This document shows, piece by piece, positions 51,688 to 61,441 of a DNA stretch of 64,000 bases. The notes below the pieces were generated by a model. The model saw only the letters and a program-made list of their open reading frames with translations, made no database searches and was not told the DNA's origin. The DNA lies in assembly GCA_046728175.1 (NCBI GenBank), contig JBKPEA010000120.1, forward strand, positions 10,006 to 74,005. Reading direction: 5' to 3'. The position numbers and the translations under genes are program-made. This DNA comes from JAFAHS01 sp046728175. Its GTDB lineage: Bacteria; Desulfobacterota; Binatia; Binatales; Binataceae. Every line of letters begins with the position of its first letter. Position 1 is the first letter of the stretch.

Positions 51688-52557
<870 letters not shown>

Positions 52558-52715
52558 GCGGAGGACCCATCGTGGACCGTCACGTCAACTTCGCGCCCCG
52601 CTTCGCGGAGTCCTGCGGAGAGAAGCGAACGAAATTGCGAATTGGTCGAGAGTTTAGCAGAGCAATTTCTCCCGCAGGGGCATAATGGCCGACCGGTACA
52701 GCCGAATTCAAGAAT

Positions 52716-52989
52716 TTGTCGGCAGAATTGCGGCCAGCATCGCGGTTGTCCGACGCGACCATACACCGGTTTGCCCAATTTCCCGTTCGTTCGAGGCAAA
52801 TGAATGAACGAGGTCTCATATATGGGCGGCATCTCGACGGAACCTTGCTGCCTGTAGAAATCGCGATATCTAAAATTAACGTTAACGGGATAATAGAATT
52901 TACCGCGGTCATCAGGGACATCGAGGATCGTGTCCGTCTGATGGACCTTCTTCAAAAGCGGGCCGTAACAGATCAACTGACTGGCCTGC
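52716..52989 (+). pseudogene. PAS and beginning of GGDEF domain, cut at 52989
   Basis: The plus-strand frame has the second half of a PAS domain (IYGRHLDGTLLPVEIAISKI, FTAVIRDIEDRVRLMDLLQK) and then RAVTDQLTGL, the beginning of a GGDEF domain. The expected RNRRAF block does not follow. Instead the DNA from 52990 is a GGDEF C-terminus in reverse orientation. The PAS beginning is also missing or degraded. Confidence 0.68.
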
Positions 52990-53306
52990 GCTTGGTCGGC
53001 ACGCTTCGGGATGGCCTCTACGTCGTGCTCGCCGGCCGCGTGTCGTAACGCCGAGGATACCTGCCTCGACGTGGAAAAAGGCAGGGGCGACGCACCCGGT
53101 TCGTAATTCCGGGCCGGCGCTGCAACGCCGACAGCGGCCGGCGGGAGGGCAGGATAAACATGAAATTCGTCGCCACCCCATCTGGCGAAAACGTCGGTCT
53201 TGCGACATGAGGCCGCGCCCACCTTGGCCAGCACGCGGAGCACCTCGTCGCCGGCGTCCAAATAGCAGAGAATTCCTGGATGTAAGTGCCAATACTCTAA
53301 AATCAA
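52990..53306 (-). pseudogene. Inverted GGDEF-domain fragment
   Basis: Read on the minus strand it contains AGDEVLRVLAKVGAASCRKT, then DVFARWGGDEFHVY (the GGDEF active-site motif), and later HAAGEHDVEAIPKRADQA, the end of a GGDEF domain. The last codon abuts, at 52989/52990, the plus-strand RAVTDQLTGL. A gene whose 3' part has flipped in place would look exactly so. The middle section is degraded. Confidence 0.6.
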
Positions 53307-53397
53307 GCGAATCGATCCCTTGAAGATAAAGGAGGTGCGATAGCATGAGATCGGCCGGGCCCGCTCCGACGATTCCGACCTGGGTCTGGGATGGTGC

Positions 53398-54513
53398 TCA
53401 ACCCCAGATCTCGCGGGCCGTCTCTACGACCAGTCGCAGCTTGGCCCACTGATCATCGATCGACAGTTGATTGCCTTCGACCGTTGAAGAGAACCCGCAC
53501 TGCGGGCTGAGGCGCAGTTGGCCCAAGGGTACATATTTGGAAGCCTCGTCGATCCTGCGCTTCAGATCGTTCTTGCTTTCAAGGGTGGGCCGCTTGGTGG
53601 TGACCAGCCCGAGCACCACGACTTTGCCATTAGGTACGAAGCGGAGCGGTTCGAAGCCCCCCGAGCGCGCATCATCATACTCGAGAAAGAATCCGTCGAC
53701 GTTGAGTTCATTGAACAGAGCTTCCGCGACATAGTCGTAACCTCCGGAGGCGACCCACGAAGAACGGAAGTTACCTCGACACATGTGAGTGCAAATCGTC
53801 ATATCTGGTGGTTTCAGCGCGAGCGCACGATTGATAAGGCGAATGTAGGTGAGGTGCTGATTCATTCCGTCGCCGCCCAGGTTGGAGATGTACTCCCGCT
53901 GCGCGGGATCGTTCAGGTATGCGAGGCTGGTGTCATCGAGCTGAAGGTATCTGCATCCGCGAACGTGCAGTTGCTGGATCTCTTCCGAATAGACGCGGGC
54001 CAGATCGCTCCAGAACTCTTCGACGTCCGGATAGATGCGAGGATCAATCGCGGCCTGCCCGCCGCGGTAGTGCATCATGCTCGGCGAGGGAATGCTGATC
54101 TTGGGGATAACACGCGTCACCGATTTAAGAAAATCGAAGTGATCGCCAAAGATGCAGTGCTGGAGTTTGAGCTTGGCATTGGTTCGAAGCGCAGCAGGGG
54201 CAAACTCGATCGTGCCGCGTTCATTGTAAAACTGCACCTGGAGCTTATCTTCGCCGCTTGTCACACCACCAATTTGATACAAGAAGTCCATGTGCCAGGA
54301 GGCCCGGCGAAATTCACCATCGGTAACAGCGCGCAATCCGATTTCTTGCTGGATCGTCACCGCACCTCTGATCGCATCGTCCTCGATCTGGCGCAATTGG
54401 GCGGGCGAAATGCGGCCAGCCCTGAGGTCATCGCGCGCCTGCAGCAGTTCAGCCGGTCGTAACAGGCTGCCTACGTGATCGGCAGGGAAGGGTGGCTTGG
54501 GTTGGCGCTCCAT
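53398..54513 (-). CDS. Cobalamin-independent methionine synthase C-terminal-like protein
   Basis: 371 residues matching the C-terminal zinc barrel of MetE. The start DHVGSLLRPAELL is the family signature. Zinc ligands can be placed in ICTHMCRGNF (His, Cys) and LSPQCGFSS (Cys), with a Glu in FFLEYDD. It lacks the N-terminal half of full MetE. Such short proteins (YxjG/H-like and archaeal MetE) transfer methyl groups to homocysteine or act on other thiols; the methyl donor is unknown. It stands alone. Confidence 0.87.
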   Translation of the reverse strand: MERQPKPPFPADHVGSLLRPAELLQARDDLRAGRISPAQLRQIEDDAIRGAVTIQQEIGLRAVTDGEFRRASWHMDFLYQIGGVTSGEDKLQVQFYNERGTIEFAPAALRTNAKLKLQHCIFGDHFDFLKSVTRVIPKISIPSPSMMHYRGGQAAIDPRIYPDVEEFWSDLARVYSEEIQQLHVRGCRYLQLDDTSLAYLNDPAQREYISNLGGDGMNQHLTYIRLINRALALKPPDMTICTHMCRGNFRSSWVASGGYDYVAEALFNELNVDGFFLEYDDARSGGFEPLRFVPNGKVVVLGLVTTKRPTLESKNDLKRRIDEASKYVPLGQLRLSPQCGFSSTVEGNQLSIDDQWAKLRLVVETAREIWG

Positions 54514-54716
54514 ACGTCCACGAAAAGGTGCGCGGCAGTTTCATGCGCAGCGAGTCACCGTGACGTGGACTTCGCGGCGCGATTCACAATGTACGCTAAT
54601 CCTTCGTACCCTACTATTGTGATGCACTGTGATCTAAGGCAGCAAATCGGACACTTGGTGACGCAGTACGATGCCATCATCGATCTGCAACAGATCCAAT
54701 TTTCCCGGCAGACAGA

Positions 54717-56087
54717 TTATTCGGGGATAGCGGAAGCCTTCGCCTTTTGAATATAGTCGCTCTCCGCGTTGGGCAGGATGACGCCGGCTTCGCGCGCCGC
54801 CTTCGCGGCAGCCGTGACTTTCGTTACATAGTCGTCGTGGCTCGGATAGAGCTTCTTGAGCTTGGCGGGAGAAAATGGCTGCGTGGATCCCGCGAGTGCT
54901 TCCAGGCCCGCCCCCGCATTGTAACCCGTATTGCAACCCGTCGGCACCTCGACATCCGGCAGGCGCACACCACCCCTGGCAATGCCGTGTTCGTCGCGAT
55001 CGATTGTGGGCGGATTTCCAGACACAGTTATCAGCGGTTGCTTGGGCGGCGGCGCGCCGCCTTCAATCCACCGTTTGACATGCACAATCGCCGCATCGGC
55101 CGCCGGGCTCCACATCACGATACTCGGACGGGCTCCCTCGAAGCGATTTACGAAGACCCCGTCGCTCCTGGTCTTCTGCTCCATCCGTTCTTGCATCCCC
55201 TGTGGACCGTGAGACGAGCCGGCAACCTCCCAGAAACGGAATTTATCGGTGTCGGGTTGCCGGCACGGCAAACAGCCCAACGTCTCACTTTCCGAATTGA
55301 CCAGCATGACGGGAACTTTGAGATCGTCGCGAATCTTTGCGGAGAGCCGCATTAGCTTCGCCAGTTCTTCGGGAGTTGGAGGCGTTGCGAAGAGTTTGTT
55401 TGGGTCGAGTACCGTATCGTCAAACCCGGAGGCCCATCCGCCGATGATGAGCGGCACGAGAGCGTCGAACACCGGCTCCTTCGGGGCCATCGCATTGATG
55501 TAGGTGAGCATGCGCGCACCCGATTGCGACGCACCCGTGCCGATCAGGTTCCGTACCTTGAGACCGCCCATCGGATCGATGCCGCCGCGGTCCCGTTCTG
55601 GTCCCACGGCGCGTCCCGCCTGGGTGAAGATATCGTAGGAATATGAATCGCCGGGATGAGAAAGAGATCCATAGCGTTGCGCGTCCCAAGCGACCAGCCC
55701 CATCGGGTTCGTGTCAAATCCGTGGAGGCCAGCGAACTGAGCGGAGACGGAAACATGGGCAAAGCCGTCATAGATACCGGGCAGATCGACGACTACGAGT
55801 TCGTGTCCGAGGGTAACATTCGCCCACTCGACCACTACGGTTCCGTTGAACTTGGCCGGGTCCTTCGGCCGCTTCACCAGGATGCGCGTTTTGTAGGGGG
55901 CTTCGCCCGCCGCTTCCACCGCCCATTTTCCGTCCGAACCATGCACGCCGACCGGCGCATATCGTCGTGCCGTGCCGGCGAAGAAAAACTCTTCTTCCAG
56001 GTATCCGCGCTGTCCGATATCGCCGAAATAGCCTGCAAACGACCAGCCGTGAGCACCACCTGAGAGCGGTCCGGTTATCGCAGCCAT
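54717..56087 (-). CDS. Alpha/beta-hydrolase domain-containing protein (large, PF20091-type)
   Basis: 456 residues. The nucleophile elbow is NLIGTGASQSGARMLTYINA (G-x-S-x-S-G), and a late VAGSSHG probably gives the catalytic His. The N-terminal part (RILVKRPKDPAKFNGTVVVE) is the diagnostic start of this domain family, common next to monooxygenases in soil bacteria, where it may hydrolyse esters. It lies divergent from a TetR regulator, which is followed by a Baeyer-Villiger monooxygenase. A BVMO makes esters and an esterase opens them, a classic pairing (inference). Confidence 0.85.
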   Translation of the reverse strand: MAAITGPLSGGAHGWSFAGYFGDIGQRGYLEEEFFFAGTARRYAPVGVHGSDGKWAVEAAGEAPYKTRILVKRPKDPAKFNGTVVVEWANVTLGHELVVVDLPGIYDGFAHVSVSAQFAGLHGFDTNPMGLVAWDAQRYGSLSHPGDSYSYDIFTQAGRAVGPERDRGGIDPMGGLKVRNLIGTGASQSGARMLTYINAMAPKEPVFDALVPLIIGGWASGFDDTVLDPNKLFATPPTPEELAKLMRLSAKIRDDLKVPVMLVNSESETLGCLPCRQPDTDKFRFWEVAGSSHGPQGMQERMEQKTRSDGVFVNRFEGARPSIVMWSPAADAAIVHVKRWIEGGAPPPKQPLITVSGNPPTIDRDEHGIARGGVRLPDVEVPTGCNTGYNAGAGLEALAGSTQPFSPAKLKKLYPSHDDYVTKVTAAAKAAREAGVILPNAESDYIQKAKASAIPE

Positions 56088-56241
56088 ATTGCATCCTCCG
56101 ACGGTGCCGACTTCGAATCTTACGGCCGTTGTGCTGATCGCCGGTCGGCACAGATGTAACTAAAGCATTGAGTTTATCTTGGCAAGAGTGTTAAAACGGC
56201 ACTAGTGACTTTATTTCTCGGAGTCCCGGGAGCCTTTTTTT
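56088..56241. promoter_or_regulatory. Divergent control region of hydrolase and tetR
   Basis: On the minus strand TTGCCA, 17 bases, TAGTTA resembles a promoter for the hydrolase. AACT/AGTT and AGTG/CACT short inverted pairs lie in 56160-56205 and could be the TetR operator. GGATGCAAT precedes the hydrolase ATG. No single operator stands out. Confidence 0.35.
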
Positions 56242-56919
56242 ATGACCGCCAAGGCGCAGCGTCTGGAAAAAGTGATCGTGCTTTCACCGAGAGACCGGCG
56301 GCGCACGAAGCTGGCCGCGCAGATCGAACGGATAGCGCTTTCACTGTTTGTCAAGCGCGGAATCAGCGCCGTCACCGTGGACGAGATAGCGGACGCGGCG
56401 GACATTTCGAGACGCACATTTTTTCGCTATTTCGCCAGCAAGGAGGACTTGCTGCTCGGCGACCGCCAGCGTTACGACGACAGCTTGGCAAGGACCCTCG
56501 CCAGGGAACAACCCAGCCCATCTGCGGTCCGCATGCTGCGAGATGTCCTGGTTGAAATGAGCCACGAGGTCGAAGCCGAGGCGGACATCGCGCGGCTTCG
56601 GTTGGAACTATTTCGCAAATGTCCCGAAGAGATGAGCGGAGCGTTTGAACAGCAGAAGGCGTGGAATTCGACCTTTACGGAGATGGTCGCCCAGCGCATG
56701 GGCCTCGATCACTCTCATGACATGCGCCCCGCGCTGATCGTCGCAGTGATGATGTCTGCAGGAAATGTGGCTTTGCATAACTGGTTCGTCCGAGGCGCAA
56801 AACAGCCTTTACACGAACTTGTCGAAGCGGCGTTGGACCAGACGATCGCGGGGCTGGGGGAACTTGAGAGAGGTTTCCCGGAACGCCCGCCGCGAGTCTT
56901 GAAGAAATTCGATAGATAA
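56242..56919 (+). CDS. TetR-family transcriptional regulator
   Basis: 225 residues. The N-terminal TetR helix-turn-helix is IALSLFVKRGISAVTVDEIA, then ISRRTFFRYFASKEDLLLG. The C-terminal ligand domain is of the AcrR/MftR-like type (GLGELERGFPERPPR at the end). It is divergent from the hydrolase gene and 36 bases upstream of the Baeyer-Villiger monooxygenase, so it probably represses both and responds to their substrate. Its ATG 56242 is preceded by CGGAGTCCCGGGAG. Confidence 0.9.
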   Translation: MTAKAQRLEKVIVLSPRDRRRTKLAAQIERIALSLFVKRGISAVTVDEIADAADISRRTFFRYFASKEDLLLGDRQRYDDSLARTLAREQPSPSAVRMLRDVLVEMSHEVEAEADIARLRLELFRKCPEEMSGAFEQQKAWNSTFTEMVAQRMGLDHSHDMRPALIVAVMMSAGNVALHNWFVRGAKQPLHELVEAALDQTIAGLGELERGFPERPPRVLKKFDR

Positions 56920-56955
56920 GCCGAAAACCGTCGCGCACACGTAAGGAGACCAGAA

Positions 56956-58779
56956 ATGGGGAACGCCGATCAGATTCCCGATCCCGGAATGGAATTCGAT
57001 GCGCAGTCTCTGCGCGAAAAATACCGGCAGGAGCGCTACAAGCGCCTGCGTCCGGACGGCAATCGGCAGTACATCGAGACGACGGGGCAATTTGCGCGCT
57101 ACTTCGAGGTAGATCCTTATGTCGAGCCAGGCTTCACCCGCGAGCCGATTGACGACGAAATCGAGGTGGCGATCATCGGTGGCGGTTTCTGCGGTCTACT
57201 GGCTGGTGCGCGGCTGCGTGAAGCAGGCATCACCGGCGTCCGCGTTATCGAAGCCGGTGGCGACTTCGGCGGCACCTGGTACTGGAACCGCTACCCCGGC
57301 TGCCAATGCGACGTCGAATCCTATATCTACCTCCCGCTTATCGAGGAGCTGGGGTACATGCCGAAGGAGAAGTACGCCTATGCCACGGAAATCTTCGAAC
57401 ACTCACAGCGTATAGGGCGGGCCTACGGCCTCTACCCGAACACGCTATTCCAGACCCGGGTCACGGAGCTGCGCTGGGATGAGTCGATCCGGCGCTGGAT
57501 CGTCCGGACCAACCGCGACGACGCGATCAAGGCGCGATTTGTGATCATGGCAGCCGGCGCGGTCAGCAAGGCCAAGCTTCCGGGCGTCCCCGGCATCGAG
57601 ACATTCGAGGGCCACAGCTTTCACACCACGCGGTGGGACTACGACTATACCGGAGGCGACACCACCGGAAACCTGCACAACCTGGGCGACCAGCGCGTCG
57701 CGATCATCGGCACGGGTGCGACTGCTATCCAGTGTGTGCCTTTTGTCGGTAAATACGCGAAGCACACGTATGTCTTCCAGCGGACACCGTCATCCGTAGA
57801 CCTGCGCGGCAACAAACCGACAGACCCCGAGTGGGTCAAGTCGCTCAAACCCGGCTGGCAACGTCGACGGGCGGAGAATTTCGCCGAAATCATCTCGGGC
57901 CGCCCGGTCACCGAGGATCTCGTCAATGACGGCTGGACCGATATCTTTCGCAACAACATCGCGTCAGGGTTCGTGCTCAGTTCCGAGCGGGCTCAGGCCG
58001 GGCCGGAAGACATAGCGTTACGCGCTGAGCTGGCGGACTTCGCCAAGATGAACAGAATTCGCGCGCGGGTGGACCAGGTCGTCGAAAACGAGGAAGTCGC
58101 AGAGGTTCTCAAGCCCTGGTACCGCCTGTTCTGCAAGCGGCCGACCTTTAACGACGAATATCTTCCTACCTTCAACCGCCCGAACGTGACGCTGGTCGAT
58201 GTCAGTGCGGCCAAGGGTGTGGAACGAATCACCAAAAAAGGCGTGGTCGCCAATGGCGTCGAATACAAAGTGGATTGCATCATCTATGCAACCGGTTTTG
58301 AGACCACCGGAGCCGTTCGAAGCGCTCGCTTCGAAACCTACGGGCGCGATGGCCAATCACTTGCCGAATACTATGCAAATGGTCTCCGGACCCTGCATGG
58401 CCACTCAACCAGCGGCTTTCCAAATTGGTTCTTCATCGGTGTGGGGCAGAACGCCCTGTCAGCGAACATGACCTCGATGTTTGACGATCAGGCCAAGCAC
58501 CTTGCTTACATCATCAAAGAAGTGCGAAGCCGAGGCGCGGTGGTAGTTGAGGCGACGCCGGAAGCCGAACAAGCGTGGGTGGAGACGATTCGCAGCCTCG
58601 CTGGGAACAGCCGGGAGTTCCTGTCGGCCTGCACCCCAGGTTACTACAACAACGAAGGCGATACCTCCGCTGGTGGACTGTTGGACCAGGTGTACACGCC
58701 GGGCATCAACCAGTTTAACGCGATGCTCGCCGAATGGCGCGAAAAGGGCGACCTCGAGGGCCTGCGATTGTACCAGTAA
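56956..58779 (+). CDS. Baeyer-Villiger monooxygenase (flavin)
   Basis: 607 residues. The FAD-binding Rossmann motif is VAIIGGGFCGLLAG, the BVMO fingerprint F-x-G-x3-H-x3-W is FEGHSFHTTRW, and the NADPH Rossmann motif is VAIIGTGATAIQCVPFVGKY. These establish a class B (type I) BVMO that converts ketones to esters or lactones. The first 70 residues form an extension typical of cyclohexanone or phenylacetone-like enzymes (RQERYKRLRPDGNRQYIE). AAGGAGA stands before the ATG. It is probably co-regulated with tetR and the divergent hydrolase. Confidence 0.93.
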   Translation: MGNADQIPDPGMEFDAQSLREKYRQERYKRLRPDGNRQYIETTGQFARYFEVDPYVEPGFTREPIDDEIEVAIIGGGFCGLLAGARLREAGITGVRVIEAGGDFGGTWYWNRYPGCQCDVESYIYLPLIEELGYMPKEKYAYATEIFEHSQRIGRAYGLYPNTLFQTRVTELRWDESIRRWIVRTNRDDAIKARFVIMAAGAVSKAKLPGVPGIETFEGHSFHTTRWDYDYTGGDTTGNLHNLGDQRVAIIGTGATAIQCVPFVGKYAKHTYVFQRTPSSVDLRGNKPTDPEWVKSLKPGWQRRRAENFAEIISGRPVTEDLVNDGWTDIFRNNIASGFVLSSERAQAGPEDIALRAELADFAKMNRIRARVDQVVENEEVAEVLKPWYRLFCKRPTFNDEYLPTFNRPNVTLVDVSAAKGVERITKKGVVANGVEYKVDCIIYATGFETTGAVRSARFETYGRDGQSLAEYYANGLRTLHGHSTSGFPNWFFIGVGQNALSANMTSMFDDQAKHLAYIIKEVRSRGAVVVEATPEAEQAWVETIRSLAGNSREFLSACTPGYYNNEGDTSAGGLLDQVYTPGINQFNAMLAEWREKGDLEGLRLYQ

Positions 58780-58929
58780 GCAACTCGAGGAGTTGAGCCA
58801 TTCACGATCGCCGGAGCACCTCGAGCGTCTGGGTCATCTTCCAGTTCTTTATCTCCGCTCGCGAGGTTGACAGGACGCTGGGATCGGCGAATACGATCAA
58901 CGGTGTTCGCTCCCAAGGAGGACCACGTC

Positions 58930-59322
58930 GTGAAAATCGAATTGAATCACACGATCGTGCCCGCGCATGATAAGGAACAATCCGCGCGGTTTTACGAGAA
59001 GATTTTTGGACTTAAATATGAGGGGCCGCTCGGACATTTCGCCCCAATTCGCATCCCGAGTCAGTCGCTGAGTCTGGATTTCGACAATCGCGAGTCGTTC
59101 CAGTCGCACCACTATGCCTTCAAAGTCGGAGAGGCGGAATTCGATGAGATTTTCGATCGTGTGAAGGCGGAAGGACTGAGCTACGGCAGCGGGCCTTTCA
59201 CCCCCGACGACATGAAAATCAACAACTGGAACGGTGGGCGCGGCGTTTACTTCCGCGATCCCAACGGGCATCTATTGGAACTCCTCACCAAAGACTACAG
59301 CGCCGAAACTATGCTCAAATAG
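58930..59322 (+). CDS. VOC (glyoxalase/bleomycin resistance fold) protein
   Basis: 131 residues from a GTG with AAGGAGG 9 bases upstream; an earlier in-frame ATG would give an unlikely N-terminus. Two beta-alpha-beta-beta-beta repeats start with ELNHTIVPAHDKEQSARFYE and GVYFRDPNGHLLELLTKD; a His and Glu in these blocks fit the metal-binding positions. Function ranges from dioxygenases to isomerases. It follows the BVMO by 150 bases and may belong to the same pathway. Confidence 0.85.
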   Translation: MKIELNHTIVPAHDKEQSARFYEKIFGLKYEGPLGHFAPIRIPSQSLSLDFDNRESFQSHHYAFKVGEAEFDEIFDRVKAEGLSYGSGPFTPDDMKINNWNGGRGVYFRDPNGHLLELLTKDYSAETMLK

Positions 59323-59356
59323 CGGTTTGCCCCGGTGCCGAGTTAGAGGCGCAGAT

Positions 59357-59896
59357 TCACTCAGGGTCAAACGTGTAGTGTCTACTGTCTTCCGACAGTA
59401 GACAAACCGGGCTGGGGGCGGCGTCAAGTCGGCCGAAGCGATCGGGGTCTTTACTGCGAAGTAGGGTCCGCGCCGGCGGGAGCGTGTACTCGATGTGGAT
59501 CGTGAGGAGGCCGCGATTGTCGCCCGGCCGGGTGTGGATGGTTAGCTTGTCCCGGACGGTACCGTCGGTGAAGGTTCGTTGGTAGAGCTTGCGCGAGATA
59601 CTTGCGGTTTTGGGTCCCATCGTGAACCCGGCCTTCGCGAGCTGCGTTTCGTAGAAGTCGACCGTGTCGTGGTAGCTGCGCGGCGCCAGGAATTCCGCCG
59701 AGTAGACGCTGCCACCAGGATGCGGCGGGGTCGAGGAGAGCAGCGTCGACTTTGGCGGAACCGGAATTCTCGCGTCCCGTTTCGGCGGCATCTTCGATGG
59801 ACCAAAGAAGATTTGAGCCTCGGCCCGGCTGCGCATTGACACCCAGACTACGCCGAGCAGCGCAGCCACAATCAGCAGCAGTGCGATCCTTCTCAC
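59357..59896 (-). CDS. Membrane-anchored protein of unknown function
   Basis: About 179 residues from a GTG at 59896 with GGAGG just upstream (the frame runs open to 60199). One N-terminal span (IALLLIVAALLGVVWVSM) anchors it, followed by a Pro/Ser/Lys-rich linker (KMPPKRDARIPVPPKSTLLS) and a mostly beta domain. Blocks YSAEFLAPRSYHDTVDFYET and QLAKAGFTMGPKT look like a repeated fold used for periplasmic or outer-face proteins. I do not recognise a named family. It is convergent with the VOC gene. Confidence 0.6.
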   Translation of the reverse strand: MRRIALLLIVAALLGVVWVSMRSRAEAQIFFGPSKMPPKRDARIPVPPKSTLLSSTPPHPGGSVYSAEFLAPRSYHDTVDFYETQLAKAGFTMGPKTASISRKLYQRTFTDGTVRDKLTIHTRPGDNRGLLTIHIEYTLPPARTLLRSKDPDRFGRLDAAPSPVCLLSEDSRHYTFDPE

Positions 59897-60196
59897 ACAT
59901 CCTCCGGGCACGAAATCCTGCAGGTGCGTTGACCGAAAAGCAAAGGAGCGCGTGATCAGCACGTTACGGAAGGTCTGGCACCTTCTCGCTTCACCGGGCC
60001 CGTTGGACTCCAAGCTTCGGGATGGGTTTCCCGCGGCAGCCAAAGCCAGCGAACGGAGATGGGCGTGGAATTGAAACGCTACGGGAGTGTTTGAAACGCA
60101 ACGCCTTTGCGATGCTTGACGACCTGCGAGTCCGAGGATGAGCGCGCGGCCCACCGACCGGAGATAATCATCTTGCGAGTGTGTGTCGCCGCTTGA

Positions 60197-60214
60197 CAAT
60201 CATTTCGATGATTG
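60197..60214. promoter_or_regulatory. Operator-like inverted repeat overlapping the ArsR/SdpI-like promoter
   Basis: CAATCAT-TTCG-ATGATTG is a perfect 7-4-7 inverted repeat. It lies in the spacer of a putative promoter with a perfect -35 TTGACA (60193-60198) and a weak -10 (TAAACA, 60217-60222). A bound repressor would therefore block the polymerase. The transcription start would fall next to the ATG at 60230, giving a leaderless message. Confidence 0.55.
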
Positions 60215-60229
60215 GCTAAACATCTAACC

Positions 60230-60547
60230 ATGAGCCTGGTCTTTAAAGCCCTCGCGGACCCCACGCGTCGCCGCGTGCTCGAATTGTTGAGGACGCGCCC
60301 TATGACCGCGGGCGAACTAGCCGAGCACTTCGTTGTATCGAAGCCCACCATGTCGGCGCATTTCGCGGTGTTGCGCGAAGCGGGGCTGATCGCTTCGGAA
60401 AAACAGGGCAAGTCGGTGGTCTATGCGCTGCAAATGTCGGTTCTGGAGAGTGCGCTCTTGAGCTTCGCTCAAGTCTTCGGATGGAAATTGCAGGAGAGGA
60501 GGCACACAAAACCGAAGCATTCAGGTCGGGAGGCCTTCGGCCGATGA
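60230..60547 (+). CDS. ArsR-family (SdpR-like) repressor
   Basis: 105 residues. A winged helix of the autorepressor SdpR type: SLVFKALADPTRRRVLELLR, then TAGELAEHFVVSKPTMSAHF and AVLREAGLIASEKQGKSVVY. No metal-binding Cys pairs. It has no ribosome site upstream and the promoter predicts a start at its ATG. The stop overlaps the ATG of the next gene (ATGA), so it is translationally coupled with a SdpI-like membrane protein. In Bacillus SdpR and SdpI form a regulatory pair in which the membrane protein sequesters the repressor. Confidence 0.88.
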   Translation: MSLVFKALADPTRRRVLELLRTRPMTAGELAEHFVVSKPTMSAHFAVLREAGLIASEKQGKSVVYALQMSVLESALLSFAQVFGWKLQERRHTKPKHSGREAFGR

Positions 60548-61179
60548 CTATGCAAATTGCTTGCAGGCGCTCAACTGCTCGAGCGGGGTTCGCCTTCATA
60601 AGTCTGGTGGGGCTAGTTACGGCGGTTGCGGCGGCCAAGGGCATGGGCTTCCTTGAAGCAGCCGTCGCGAGACGCGCGATCGGTTTGCTGATTGGCGTAA
60701 TGGCACTGGTCATTGGCAATTTCTTGCCGAAATTGCGGCCGTTGAACTCGCCTGACGGCAACCTGGCCAAGGGGATGGCAGCGGAACGCTTCGGCGGCTG
60801 GATCCTTGTCCTTGCGGGGATCGCTTACATCGACTTGTTCTTGTTCGCGCCGTTGGACCAGGCCGGACTTCTTTCGTCTGCGATAGGAATAAGCGCGCTG
60901 ATGGTGATCGCAGCGAACTGGGCCTGGCTGGGGCGAGGTGCCCTATCACGAAGTCGACTGATCGCCCGGAAAACACGCGGCTTAAGCGAACAAGCCGAAG
61001 AGCGGAAGCTGGTAATCTGGCTTCTGTTCGCGTTTGCTTACGTTTTCGCCACTGCTTCTGCTGTATCTCTCTTGCACAACCGGCCATGGGTCCATGATTT
61101 CGGGTCTTGGATAGTTCTGGGATTCGGCATGATGTATGCCGTTCTCTACGGAGTTTTAGAGTCTAAACGGGGTTGCTGA
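60544..61179 (+). CDS. SdpI-like multi-span membrane protein
   Basis: 211 residues with about six membrane spans. IGLLIGVMALVIGNFLPKLR resembles the SdpI motif GNYLPK and lies at the same point in the fold, after which the family usually has another conserved block; this one has SPDGNLAKGMAAERFGGWIL, less conserved. ATG 60544 overlaps the upstream repressor stop. In Bacillus, SdpI both gives immunity to the SdpC toxin and controls SdpR. No toxin gene is visible here, so a sensing or immunity role is inferred from context only. Confidence 0.7.
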   Translation: MTMQIACRRSTARAGFAFISLVGLVTAVAAAKGMGFLEAAVARRAIGLLIGVMALVIGNFLPKLRPLNSPDGNLAKGMAAERFGGWILVLAGIAYIDLFLFAPLDQAGLLSSAIGISALMVIAANWAWLGRGALSRSRLIARKTRGLSEQAEERKLVIWLLFAFAYVFATASAVSLLHNRPWVHDFGSWIVLGFGMMYAVLYGVLESKRGC

Positions 61180-61441
61180 GCCAGACCGCTGACTTACGTC
61201 GAAATCGATCTCGTGCTCCCATCGCGTGCGGTCCGTAAGACTGTTTGCCACCGAGTGACTTAGCGCTGCGACGCAATGATAGCCGGCGTCCGCGCCAAGG
61301 CCTTCAAAACGAACCACCAGTTTTCTCCCATGGAATGCTACTTCTTTGTCTCGCCGGTGGGCTAAACGCAGCCTTGGCAAAGCCCACTGAAACGAGCTTA
61401 GTTTGGACCGTCCTGCGAGCTCGATTTAGCGGGTGAACGTG

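Noticed and set aside
53518..54462. 314-codon plus-strand frame
   Set aside because: Antisense of the MetE-like gene, which carries zinc-ligand motifs.
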